Shown here one piece after another: positions 48,881 to 60,990 of a stretch of DNA of 64,000 nt (position 1 is the first letter of the stretch; the number at the start of each line of letters is the position of its first letter). The DNA lies in assembly GCA_034620365.1 (NCBI GenBank), contig JAQGEQ010000084.1, positions 1,612,001 through 1,676,000 of the forward strand. The letters are read 5' to 3'. Origin of the DNA: Pegea sp. RAD2-039 (lineage: Eukaryota > Chordata > Thaliacea > Salpida > Salpidae). The notes beneath the pieces were generated by a model. The model had not been told where the DNA came from, searched no databases, and saw only the letters and a list, made by a program, of their open reading frames with translations. A program made the translations under genes and the position numbers.

Positions 48881-49904
48881 ATGGCTGCTAAACGACCAAA
48901 ATATTTCCCCCCGAGAAGTATGGAACCTTATGATCTTAAAGCTCTTTCTGATAACCAGCAAATAGCATTAACTGATTTCAAGGTGAAGTAAAATTATTTT
49001 CATTTCAAAATAATCTCATTAAATATAGATTTTACTTAGCTTCACCTTAGAAATATTATAAAATATTTAAAACTGCCAGTTTCCATTCTATATATTTTTT
49101 CTTTTGATTCTTATAATCAATGAATTTATTTTAGTTTTGTTAAAGCAACTTTATTGTTTTATAGCTTTGATTACTTTTAAATTGAACTCAATATTCTTTT
49201 TTTATCTAAAAGCCTTATTGATTAAGCCATACATTAAGTTTTTAAATTAGTCTTATAGGAAGTAAATCTGACATTTTATAGTTAGTGAACTTTATGCCCA
49301 TATAAAATATTTAATTAAATTATGTATAGATAAGCAAAAGACTTGAGAACGAGACTTATATCCGTCAACATCCAGAATTAGACATGATGATCAAATGCTT
49401 TTTAAGGTACATTCCACTGAAAAACATTTTAAAACTTAAATTTCTAATTTTTTTAAAAACTATTATTTGTTGATATTTGAAATATAACTGTAATTATGAA
49501 CATTTATTATAAATTAATTTTTACTTGTTATTAAGTTGCAAAAAGTTAGTCTAACTGTACAATAGTTTTAAAAGTTGATCTAAAGAGCATTCAAAACTTT
49601 AATAAAATCGTAAGAAACTCTTCATTAACTTAACTTTTTTAATTTGCCTCAAAATTTAAACTTTGGTATAACAGTAAGCACATTGTTAGACATTTATTTG
49701 AGTGATTGTTTGATTTATTTTTCTGTTGTAGCAGAATAATTATACATAAATTCTATTATTCTTTTTATTAGAGAACTTTTAATTCATCGGCCAGCTAATG
49801 TTCGTAAGTTTGCGGCAACATATTTCACTCAACCACATTTGGCAGATCATATTAGTGATAAAATTTCACAACTTCAAACAGAAAAGCAAAAAGTGTCGAT
49901 CTAA
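48881..49904 (+). CDS. RIIAD1: RIIAD1-like RIIa-domain protein, 3 exons
   Basis: Exons 48881-48982, 49330-49406 and 49772-49904 give 103 residues (human 92). The RIIa fold is the dimerisation/docking module of PKA regulatory subunits. Stand-alone RIIa proteins are associated with sperm flagella and cilia through AKAP-like helices. Seen here: LSDNQQIALTDFK (human LSAEQQRRLEEFK), a helix with YIRQHPELDMMIKCFLRELL, and the RIIa signature HRPANVRKFAATYFTQPHL near the C-terminus. Phases agree at both junctions. The ATG follows directly after ctgtaag, so a spliced leader or UTR exon could abut it. Docking to a specific partner is inferred. Confidence 0.88.
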
Positions 49905-52177
49905 ACACAAGTGTTTCTAGAAAACTTTTTCTAAATAAAATTACAACCGAAAACTTTTTTATTTTTCTCAGATATTGTTTAAATTTCTATTTAAACTTAG
50001 ATAGTGTAATACTTAACAATATGTTTGTGTGCTGAGAAAGTTTACAGTTGTAGCTTCTTTAACATTTCATGACATTAAGATACTAAACAAAACTAAATAA
50101 AGTTTTTGATGGTATTTAACGAGATACATATTTTGCAAATTACTAGCTAGTTTTTTCTCCTTTAGTTTTTATGAAGTAGAAATCAGTAAAAACTCTTTAA
50201 ACATCCTGTAATCTTAAATTGTCATCCTGAACTTTGCTTCGTATTTTTTGTCGAACAAGATACTTTAAAGATGAGACATATAGTCACTTGAATGCTGCTT
50301 AAAATACTCATTTTCTTCAAAAACTAAAACTGTTTTCAAATTCAGAAAAACAATGATCTATTTTGTGAAAATGTATTTCTGTAAATTTTACATGAGCAAT
50401 CGCTTATTTAGAAAGTCGTTTCACTGATTCTGTGTATAGACAATATTGCTTGAAATCGATTGAAGCTTTTATTAAAAAATTAAGTAATCGATAAAACGTA
50501 CAAAACTATCAGCCAACAAGCTGAATTGCCAACTTTTGTTCAAAGAACATCTTTTGCTTTATGTTGTCTTCTTACTTTTGTTTTTTTAACTGTTTTATTC
50601 AAAGATGTTGAGTTTACTAGAGGTTGACTTCTTATTGAATTCAGTTGGAAAAGTTCTGTCATGGAAAATTTACTATAAAGTAAAACCTTATCATTAAAGA
50701 TCGATAAAATTAGTTGCAGTTAAATAAAAAAGACTAAAAAAGACCTAAGGAGTATTTTCTTTAGTTTTTTAGATATTTGGAACTATTTTTCATCAGCTTT
50801 TTATAAACAATAGTTTTACTTTTAAAACATGAAAGAGTTCACAATACTAAAACGTTCAAGCCACAAAACTATTATTTTCAAATAAAACTAATAAACGCTA
50901 TATATAAAATATTTATATATGTCCCGTTAGTTTTTCACATAAATGTTGTTTTGTGTCTTGGATATATATTCAAGCTGGTCCACCACTAGCTTTCTAAGTT
51001 TAAAATATTACATAAGACAAATAATAAACTTAAAACACTTTTTCAAATTGTATGGTGTTACTTATCTTACGCAATGATAACAATTAAAACTATCCAACAA
51101 AGCAAATCTATTTTCATTGAACTGAAATAAACACTTATACATCCAATTAATCGATTTTACAACATTAAATCAATGACTAGAAAGTTGGATGCGTCAAGAC
51201 AAAAACCTACTATTGGTGTTTTAATCAAAGTGAAATCGTAAAAGTCTCATCTTTGAACAAAATGTTAAGAAAATCTGCCAATTGTACCAGTTGTTTAACA
51301 ATGTAAAAGTTTCTTTTCATTTTTTAAAGTATTATTTTGTAAATTTTTCGTGAAGATAAATCTATTTAGTTTTTTTTATATAAACGTTCTTATCAACAGA
51401 TGTCGCTCTTCTTTTTATCAAATAATTAATAGCTAAATTCTATGCCTTTTTTGTGGTGTTTGTTGATTCAATAAAAGTTTAAAGCATTAAAATGTATATA
51501 TATATATTGGAAATGTGGAGATACTTAGATATCAGAAAGCATTCTCTTTAATAATATCAATTGCAGCTGAGTTTCAATTCTAGTAAAAAGATTAATTACC
51601 TGTTATAATAGCTGTTTTTGTAGATGGTAGAAAGTTGCATGTGCTGCTGAATTTATTCAGTTTGTTACTAGGTTAAGTTTATCATAAATATTATTGTATG
51701 TTATTACTATTTAAGAAAATTAGTTTTTTTAAGAATATAGTTTATCGAAATAGTTTTGGCCCACTTTGGCCGGGAACGATCATTTGCATATGTGCTAGGA
51801 CAGAATTTATGGAGATTCAGTTTTATTACAATTTTTTACTTTAAATTTTTATTTATTCTAAAATACACTTTTATATTGAGAATATGTGATAATAGATTTT
51901 AATGTAATTATTCATCAACTGCAAAAAACTCCATATGATCCAATTATTAGAATGTCTTTAGTACAATTAAATTAGCCGATGTCACCTTCTTTTAAGCAAT
52001 TAGCCAAATTTTTTCGATAGATAAATTGGAACAAAGTAACCTTTCTCCATTTAGCAAAATTGATTATTTTTTTTTATACATTTTCAGATAATTTCTATTG
52101 GCAGAAAATGACAAAAATCATTTTATTATACTATTATTGTTGAGTTTCTACTTCTGCTATCATTCGTAAGCATAAAC
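49905..52177. other. Intergenic, nothing recognised
   Basis: AT-rich. An octamer-like ATTTGCAT (near 51780) sits in a slightly GC-richer patch (ttggcccactttggccggg). A short TA microsatellite is near 51495. No genes seen. Confidence 0.55.
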
Positions 52178-54704
52178 ATGGAAGCTAACTTTGACAAAAA
52201 CCTATCTTCTGTGAATGGTGTTTCTCAAAATGCTTATCTTGCCCATTTTTTAACTTTGTTTATTTTATACACTCTGATAAGTACAGTTGGTTTCAATTCG
52301 CTCTTTTTATTTGCTATAATCAAGACAAGAAAGTTTTCAGCCTACGCTTTGTTGGCATGCTTATGTGCCATTAATTTATTCACTGGTTTAGTTTTGGTAC
52401 CGTTTTCCCTAGCTACTCATTTGTACCCTTATCTGCTATCTGAACTTAACCCAGTTGGAAAAGTATCTTGTCAAATATTTGGATTTTTTCTAGCTTTTCA
52501 CCATCGGGTATCTATTCAAGGTTTTTGTTTATTACAAATAGAAAGGTAAGATTTAATTCAATTTTATGGAAAAATATTCTCCTTAAGTTACTGGAAAATT
52601 AAAGCTATACAAAATTGTGTTTAATTTGCTATTAAAAGCTAGTAAAAATGTTTTCCAAAATAATCAATTTAAAATGCTTTTAAATGTATAATTTTCTGTC
52701 CAGTCTTTAAATTGCTAATAAATAATTGGGAGTCACCAGCCTTCCAAAAATAGCTTATAAATCTAAAGAACGTTTATTATTATTGACGAGTGTTTTAAAG
52801 ACGAAAAAATATCCAAACTTAACCATTCTTTTTAAAAGTTTACGAATGTTTCGATATATTTGCTGTTCATAGAAACTCATAAAATTATTTTTTGGTAGGC
52901 TACTGGTTCTATCAAAACCAATCACACGTAATAAAAGGAGAGAGAAGCTTATAGCTTTCATTGCTGCAACCATTAACGTTCTAACTTCTATGTTTTTTGC
53001 CACTTTACCGTTTATGATAAATACTGGAGAAGCAAAGCTAATAGTTTATGAGAAAATGCCGTCAACTCCAATTTGCATCTTTATGGGAAGTCTTTCAACA
53101 AATACTTCAAACTCTTCGATGAAATCTCTACTCATGGTGGATACAAGCGAATATGTTGCAGTTTGGTTGATAGTGTTTACTTGCTGCTTACGTAAGTAAA
53201 AAAAACAAAATCAAATTTTCTTGTTTAATAATCAAATTAAATTTTAAAGGCATGCTGCGAATTGCATGCGCAGTAAGAATTACTCCAGCAAGATTAGGAA
53301 CATTTTCTAGAAGTCAGGATCAAGAGCTGACGATGAGATCTAGTATTTATCTTGAAATTATTAATCGAAACAAAAGAAGTAGCTCAGAACTATTTCAAGA
53401 AGCTTGTGGTAAGTTTCTACAAATTTATATTTTTCTAGATTAAATTATTTTCACCCTAATAATAATAATCAAAACAACAAACAAAGAAAATGAAAGAATG
53501 TTTTAATCATAAAAATTTAGGTAGAAAATGAAACCGTTTGAGCTAATTTAGTTGCCCTAATGGTCTTTATCAATAAGAGTTAATTTTAAAAAGAATTGTT
53601 CAATATGAAAGTTAAGAAAATTTATGCAGTCACGTATTTATTATTACTCAACAAATTTTTCAAAATATTTATAAAGTTTTGAGAAAATTTATTTCAGATT
53701 TGATTCAAATTGTTTCGGTTCATTATTTCACAAATCATTTTAATAATCATCATTCACAAAAGCCTTACTTAAAAGGAAACAAAGTACTTCAGGCTTTTAT
53801 TTAGTACTGAGCTGATATCAAGATGCTAGTAGAGAATCTTATACATTAGATACATGCATAATTAATGACATGAAATTTTATAAAAGAAAAACTGTTAAAA
53901 AGACAAATTAGATTTAATAATGAAACGATTCTAGCCGTCAGGTTTTGTAAATTTTTTAAGTGAATGGTATTATGGTTTTTTTTGTGATGTTAACAATTTC
54001 AAAATTTGCGTTATGTAAATGCTTTTATAATCTAATCATTTAGATTTAAGATAAAGAGAAAATTAATATTTATTAGATTTAGCGAATTTCTAGAGAGAAA
54101 TTTTAAATGTGATATTCAATAACAGAAGTTAAAATATTGAGATAACATTGTTCAAACTGACTTTACCTTTTTCTCAGATATTCCAGATTTTTGTACAAAA
54201 CTTGCACCACAAAAGTCATCAGAAGCTTTATCATCACGGGATGATACGATAAACTCGAAAGTCAACTGCTTAGAGCTGAATCATCTTTCTTCTGAAAGCT
54301 CCAACTCCATCATTTCTTCTTTTGATCGATGGAAAACGGAAAAAAAGTTTAATACGAAAGCCCTGGGAACGCTTACGGCCACTTTTATTATCTTTACTTT
54401 ACTCTTTATTCCAGTTGTTGGCATCAAATTAATCTTTTTTGAATGCCAGTTTTTTAAGGAAATGCCAAAAAATCATCAGTCATTTGAGATTGCTGCTTTC
54501 ATTGCAATGTTTCTGGACTTTTCCCTTCATCCTTTGCTAAATGTAGCAGCTGACAAACATCTGAAAGCCACCATCACCAAAAAATTTAAGAATCTTATTT
54601 TTAACTATACTACCAAAATAAAGGAAGATCATGTCACAACTAAACAGCAATTTCAATGTATGTTACATCGGAGTAAACGGAACACTCAAGTATCGCATGT
54701 TTGA
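52178..54704 (+). CDS. Divergent rhodopsin-like (class A) GPCR, 4 exons
   Basis: Exons 52178-52545, 52899-53191, 53250-53408 and 54178-54704 give 448 residues. Seven hydrophobic segments are visible: TM1 about 24-47 (with FNSLFLF), TM2 57-82, TM3 starting at the conserved disulphide cysteine near residue 98 and ending ERL in place of DRY, TM4 FIAATINVLTSMFFATLPF, TM5 VAVWLIVFTCCLRML, TM6 LTATFIIFTLLFIPVVG and TM7 IAAFIAMFLDFSLHPLLNVA. The third cytoplasmic loop is long (over 100 residues, Ser-rich). The second extracellular loop has glycosylation sites (NTSNSS). The TM2 aspartate is replaced by N, CWxP in TM6 is absent and NPxxY reads HPLLN. Ligand unknown, possibly an orphan lineage-specific receptor. 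An RGS gene lies 2.1 kb downstream on the other strand, probably by chance. Confidence 0.85.
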
Positions 54705-55377
54705 AGGACTATTTTTAGTTTTTTACGATCTAAATTAAAAGTGCTTCTCGTGCCACCAAAATAAGTTTTTTTGTTTCTTTTTTTCTGTTTAAAAATGAAA
54801 TAAATCAACTTTGTTCAGATGTGGATCATTCAAAATAATTTAGTTCAATTAAAAATCACTAAACTGAACCAAATATTTTCTTTCGTTTATCTTATAAATT
54901 CATTTAACAAAGGTCTGCAGATAACTTTATAATTACCTGCAGACCTTTGTTAAATGCAGATAGTTACAATTTTATGCAATTAAAGGTATGGCTATATTGA
55001 AAAATATTTATTGTAAACACTAAGTTTTATATATTTACAAAATCAAATATAGTACTTACTTTTATTGTTTAAAATATTTGTAATATCATAAATCGTTGAT
55101 TACTTCCTAAAAACTATTAAGAACTAAATTTACTTTGGTAAATAACAGTGAAATTTACTCATTTTAGTGACAGTTAGTTTTGAAAGAACAACTTTTATGA
55201 TATCTAATTATTAATACATACAACACATGGCTGCGAGTGACAAATTCAGCAGCTCTTATAGCGGACATAAATGAAATATTATGATTATAGAGGTAATTGA
55301 AAGGTCTTAAGTATATCACAATTTAAGATTAATATAGAAAGAATACAAACACTGTAGAAGCATAAGTCAAACGTAAA
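54705..55377. other. GPCR 3' flank
   Basis: Contains the perfect inverted repeat listed separately. Otherwise no feature seen. Confidence 0.5.
54901..54957. repeat. Perfect 20-bp inverted repeat (hairpin)
   Basis: catttaacaaaggtctgcag (54901-54920) is the exact reverse complement of 54938-54957, with a 17-nt loop. The arms are less AT-rich than the surroundings. It lies about 200 bp after the GPCR stop, so it may be in the 3' UTR or be a mini-transposon end pair. Confidence 0.85.
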
Positions 55378-55800
55378 TTATGAATCAAAAATTTGATTTG
55401 ACAACATAGAAGACGAAAGTAAAGAAACTGACAAGGTTACATACCACTTGATAAGGAAACTACAGAACCTTAAATCTTCTTTTTTTAACGAAATTTTTAA
55501 AGATGCGAAATTTGATGTAATCATGAAGTCGGAAAGAAAATTCCAAGCCTTAGTTGCCCTACTAATTAGGCTGTTACTCCACTGCATGTTATCAAAGTTG
55601 TTGAGTGGTTTGCTTTTGAATGAAAAACCTCTGGGGACGTATAGAAAATTACTATCTTTAAAGTAATCTGTGAATTCAAGATGGTAAAAACTACTAATAA
55701 TTTTTAATGATAATAAAAGGCTAGAAAAAAGGCGTCGATATTGCAAGGATTTTATATTTATCTTATAGATATGGTCTTTGTATGAGAATATATATAATCA
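55378..55800 (-). mobile_element. LINE reverse-transcriptase remnant (family 2)
   Basis: Minus-strand frame of about 120 codons plus an upstream extension. YKDHIYKINIKSLQYRRLFSSL is followed by HLEFTDYFKDSNFLYVPRG, then ISRATKAWNFLSDFMITSNFASLK. This is the end of a Jockey/CR1-type reverse transcriptase (sL-x-x-RR, RA-x-x-x-WN, s-F-x-x-FK). It is truncated at its 5' side. The frame is intact over its last 120 codons but lacks the catalytic domain. Related to the remnant at 43080. Confidence 0.75.
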
Positions 55801-56790
55801 AATGTAGATGAACGTTGGTATTTTTAGCCCTTTGATATTTTTAGTCATTAAGTATTTTTTTTTGGAAGCTTTTGAGGCAAAAAGGATTTTCTTGCGTCTC
55901 AAAATTAAAACAAAAATGCTTTCATATTTTTTATTTCAAATCACATAACTTTTTTATAAAAAAATTATCTAAACTGAAACATATGTTTAATGTACATCAT
56001 TCTATTATGGCAAAGTTTTCATATTTTTTTATTTCTTAAGTTAGACCGTCCGGTAAAAATGTCTTTTTTACATGTTTATATTTTAAAGCTATTTTTTTAT
56101 GTTTTTTAAAGTAAATTATACAAATATAAATAAAGTTTATATAAAGCAAAATTTATAACATTATAAGTTTGTAAATAACAATGGCTTTGAAAATATTTTA
56201 TCAAGTTATTAACATTATTTGTATTAGTAACCTTTAATAACTCTAATTATTCTTGAAATTTTTTGCAGCAATGAAAACTGTTACTGCAGAATTAATTTAA
56301 AATTTGTTTATGCAAATTAAAAATTATATTTTGTAACTTCTCAGAATTGTTTATAATTATCAACGATTACATAAACCATACAAATTACAACGAAATTACT
56401 TTCTGATTTCAAATAATGTTTTCTGGTTTGATTAAAAAATCAAATTAAGGAAAATTTCCAAAAAAATTTAATTGTATCGATCAATTTTTATTTTGTGCCC
56501 ACTTCAACAAAAGAAGAAAAATCATTTGTCGAGGAAATTATAAAATGAAATAAAATCAATCGAACATCAATGAACGAAATTGTCGAATTTGTCTTCTATT
56601 TTTTTCACAATGTAACTTAAAGATTACAAAAAATTCGTCTGAAAAAGAGATGCTCATCTTCATTTACAATTATAGAGTGTTTGAACTTTTCAAATAACTA
56701 TTCATTTCAAAGATGCATTTAATTATTTAATTTAAAAAGAACAATTGGTTGTCAACAAACAACGTCGTCTTATAAAAATTAAAATAATTT
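55801..56790. other. Intergenic, nothing recognised
   Basis: AT-rich 3' flank of the RGS gene and LINE remnant. No supported feature. Confidence 0.55.
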
Positions 56791-57943
56791 TTATGAATTT
56801 AACTTTTCTAGAGATTTTTGAAAACGTTTAAAAGCGTCAAACTCCATCAAAAGCAAAATGTTGGATAGAGCTTCATCGAAGAGATTTTCACGAAAAAGAT
56901 GCATATTAAGCTCTATCTTCTTTTTCATTGTCTGACTTATATTTATCTGAAAGTAAAATAAAAGTTACTTTAACTTTTTAGTTTTTTTCCAATATATTCC
57001 AAATAGTTTTAAATAAATTTATTTTGATCATTAAGCTTATCAATGATTTGAACAAAAGATTATATAATTAGATATATTTATTTACTACTAAAATAATCAA
57101 CCAAGAACCTCCATTTCAGCTCCGCTTCTAATAAAGCTGTCGAAAACATCTTTAGCTTTTTTATAACTTGCCGCTCGCTTAAAATCTTGAACTGAAAACC
57201 AAAATTCAAGGTTCTCTTGGCTATGTTCAGACTTTAAAAAATCCAAGAAGGCCATTAAAGCGGCTGTTTTAGAATTTGAGTAAAAATGCTTTTAATTATA
57301 GCTTGATTATCTTAAATATATCTCACTTGATGAACCCAAAACATCTTTAAGCGAGTTTATATTTCTTAGCTCATTCCAATTTCTCTTTCTGGGGTTTGAA
57401 CTAAAATTTGAGTAAATTGTTGACAGGTAAATTTATTTACGATAATCATACCAGCAAACATCGTTCTTTTAAGTTTTTTAAGCTAAAATTGACCAGTTTT
57501 ATTTTATTGGGTCATAATTGGACTGAAATTTAATTTCATGAATGAATATGTGGTACTTAATTTGAATGATTACCAATTAGATATCTAACCTTTTTATTGG
57601 TTTATCCTCATTCGCTGAGCTTTTCTTGGTAAAAAATCTTTTGAAAGGGTTCGGTAAAGAAATATACTTTTCACTTTTACTATAAGTGTTACTAGTTCGT
57701 GCACTTCTTCGACTGAACCGGAATTTGTCTTTGATTTTAGGCTGAACTTCAATGTTACCGTCACTGAAACGTCTTCTAAGGTTTTCTATTTGCGGCTGTG
57801 AAATAATTAACACCTGGGCTTAGGTTGATTTGAGATAAAAGTTTATTTTTAAATATTTCTGTTTAACTTTAGAAACCTACTTTTTCAGGCATATTTTGAA
57901 GCCACTTTGGAGAATCTGAACGAGAAAGTTTTGATTTTTCCAT
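56791..57943 (-). CDS. RGS-domain protein, 5 exons
   Basis: Regulator of G-protein signalling: accelerates GTP hydrolysis by G-alpha subunits. Coding order: 57943-57881, 57813-57590, 57400-57327, 57263-57109, 56946-56791, giving 223 residues. The first 100 residues are basic and Ser-rich with no domain I know (SDSPKWLQNMPEK, then RRRFSDGNIEVQPK). The RGS box occupies about 102-220: NSLKDVLGSS, MAFLDFLKSEHSQENLEFWFSVQDFKR, VFDSFIRSGAEMEINI, and LFDEALSNILLLMEFDAFKRFQKS. The E-N-x-E-F-W core is intact, so it should bind G-alpha. Exon 2 could also begin 18 nt later at a second in-frame acceptor (ttcacag). An acceptor-like TTTTATAG lies about 90 nt before the ATG. A small R4-like RGS is the closest type, but the subfamily is uncertain. 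Confidence 0.88.
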
Positions 57944-60908
57944 GCTTCAAACGTTTGAGCTTGGTTTAATAAAATTATTTTCGAATATGGAGAGTTGGCT
58001 GTTAGCTAACTAATAAATGTAGAAGCCCTATAAAAAAATGAACAACTTTACACTAATAGCAGTAGAAAAAGAGATAGATTTTTTGAAACTGTTTACAATT
58101 TTATGAAATATTTCTAAAAGATTTAAAAGCACAATATTATAAGACAATTATTGTAGTGGACCAATCACTGCATCAAAACAGACTGAGAAATTAAAGCCAG
58201 TAGACCAGATATTAAGATAAAAGCAACAACATGTTTTACTAATAGAAGTCTCAATACCAAAAGACAAAATTTGAATATTGATGAATTTAAAAAAAATATA
58301 AATCGATATATTTTAGTTATAGTTTAGTATTATAAATAAGATATTTGTTTTTAATATAATGTTTACTAGTACTAATAATAACAAGTTTAAATGATATTTC
58401 TAAGCATATTGCTCTACCTATTAAAACCAAAAATATTTTTGAGGCTGGTATGGAAACATTATTAATAAAGTATAGAATGCTAAAAAATCTAAGCATAAAA
58501 GCTATCTAATAAAGCACAAAATTAAATATTCTTTTATCTGATTAAGATTTATAACAATTAAGTAAATAATCTAAATAAATATTTATAGAAAATGAAATTC
58601 TTGCCTTGACATTTATAGACATGTTCTGCTCATAATTTTCAACTAGCTTTTTACTTGCTATCTCTTTTAATTTTTCAAACAACATTATTGAAGTTAATTA
58701 TGCTTTGTGATTACTTAAGTGGATGTTAACAGCTCTTCAACCAATTCAATATTTTCTCAAAACTTCTTTTACTGTGAGTCAACTGAAAAGCACCTTTATA
58801 TAGTTTATTATTTATTTCTAGCATAGAACATTTTATTTGCAATGCATTGTTGGTATTTTACTTGCAAAAATATATCTAAAACCTTGCTTCCTACCAATTG
58901 CATATAAAAAAATGATTGCTGTGGCATAAATAGGATTTTTATAAATATTTATTTACTTTGAATAAAATATCTTAGCGGATAGGCCGTGGTATTTTAATCT
59001 TTCTATTTTTAATTTCTTGGTTTCTCAGAATGTTGAAACTAATAAAAATAATTCTGTCTATGAATTAATTTGAAGTCAGGTTTTTCATACAAAAAAGTAA
59101 TTACAGCTTATAAAATATTATAGATTATTTGTTCTTTTTTTTGTAACGATAAAATTTTAAAAAGTGATTAATGTTTTCAGTAATGCTGTTTAAAACATAT
59201 TTGTTTAAATATAATTTTTTATAAAATGATAAATAAGTTTTAAAAACTATTAATATTGAAAAAGTAATTCTGCTTTTAATTTTATAAATATTAGTAAGAT
59301 TTTAGACATACAAGTTAACTTATCTAAAATTGAGTATTTGTAAAATTTTGTTATAAAATAAGTTAAAATTTAAAATATTGGATCTACAAACAGAAACGAT
59401 AGTATAATAGTCACAGTAATCATACAATAGTAATTTCATTAAAATACTTGGTTTAAGTTATCTTTATAGAAATTAGTAAGTGTATCAGTCTATTCATGTA
59501 TTTATTAGTTTCTAATAAACAACAACTAAAATCTCAAATCAGTTTTAGTAAATACTTTGAAATTTTTTTTAAAAGTCGATCAAGTTTAGAACAAGCGTCT
59601 AGAAGCGTTAACTTGTATTGAACAAACGTAGTGAAGAAAACCTCACTGTTCATAATAAAAAAGTAAACATCAAATCCTAAGAATCTTCTTGTAATCTTAT
59701 TTTAATTTTATTTGATTCATTAATCATACAAATATCCGTTTCAACTGAAAACATAATTTTATTTTGACAGTTTCGGCTAAGAAGTAAACTTCCGGTCTTT
59801 TTGCAGCTTAAATCTATTTAAATAAAAATCTTATTTATGTTTAAATCTAATTAAAGCTTTACTTTTGTACAAACAGTTTTGCTGCAAAATCGATTTAAAC
59901 ATAAATGAGTTTTTTTTTCTGCTTAGCTTTATAGGAATGGACAGTATAGATTGAAAAAAGTTGATAACCCTTCCTCTCTGGGACTTTCTTGATGCAATAT
60001 AGAGCTGTATCTTCGACGACAAGCTGAAATTTAAACCCGGTACTTAAACGGAGTTACTTAAACATTAGTTCATCTTACTCATTAGATAAATAGTATACAT
60101 ATGCTGGTAAAGAGATACAAGAGTTAATCTTATGGAGTTTTACAATTCGTTTCTACAAGATGCTTAATATTTGTTGAAAATATAATTTAGAAAGAATTTT
60201 TGGAAAATTATGATTATTCATTTGTAAAATTTAAATAATTATGTCTAAAAAAAGAAGCCTCTAGTTACAAAGTATTTAAAAGTCTGACGAAGTTAGATAT
60301 CTAAAATATTTTTCTAATTATATCTCACCCAAAAATAACTTATCTTTCGTTATCTTTCCTTAATTCTCTTTTTTTTATAAAAACATTATTCACTTATATT
60401 TTTCCAATATATCTGTTTAATATATATATTATTATATTATATGTCTTTAAAATTTTCTCGTTGGATAAAAAAATATTAATGAGAAATGAATTAGTATTGC
60501 AGAAATCAAAAGGAAACAACTAAATATTAGTCTATCAAGCATCATGTTCCATTCATAAATCTGATTAAGTTAAGTAGGAGTACTTTTTACTTAACTCTGT
60601 ACATAATAATCAACTCAATTAATTTCAAATCTAATCAAGCAAATCAAAAATTTATTTTTAAACTAGTTGCTAAAAAATGTAACTCAAGCAAAATCTTATA
60701 AGATCAAAGTTATCATTTAAAATAGATATTAAGAATATTTTAAACAAGTTTTATTTTGACAATCAAAAGAAATTACTTTCTATGTTATTTTTTTCACTTA
60801 GATAATTGAATTATACTAACTTATACATATTAAGCTTAATTTTTGAATTTTAAAGCTTATAATAATGACTATCATTTGTACTTTGCAAATAATAAAGCAC
60901 ATTTTTTA
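57944..60908. other. 3-kb intergenic region, one unconfirmed exon-like segment
   Basis: AT-rich. A minus-strand ATG at about 58686 opens a short coding-like stretch (MLFEKLKEIASKKLVENYEQ) that runs to a possible donor near 58605. No partner exon or family could be assigned. Nothing else supported. Confidence 0.5.
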
Positions 60909-60990
60909 TTTGTGAGAATGTGTGTTAGCGAGAGGTGCTCTTTTCGGCTACCCTCCTTCGCATTTATTGAAATAAATAAATAAATTGTAA
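60909..60990 (+). mobile_element. LINE 3' tail fragment (family 1), copy 3
   Basis: About 80 nt: tttgtgagaatgtgtgttag followed by a GAGAGGTGCTC block, CCTCCTTCGCATTTATTGAAA and (TAAA)n. It is the reverse complement of the 3' ends at 7880 and 43995, so it is an extreme 5' truncation inserted in the plus orientation. Confidence 0.85.

Noticed and set aside
51485..51510. TA microsatellite
   Set aside because: Too short and too common in this base composition to be informative.
59831..60022. 63-codon minus-strand frame, considered as another reverse-transcriptase fragment
   Set aside because: No conserved reverse-transcriptase or other motif could be placed with confidence.
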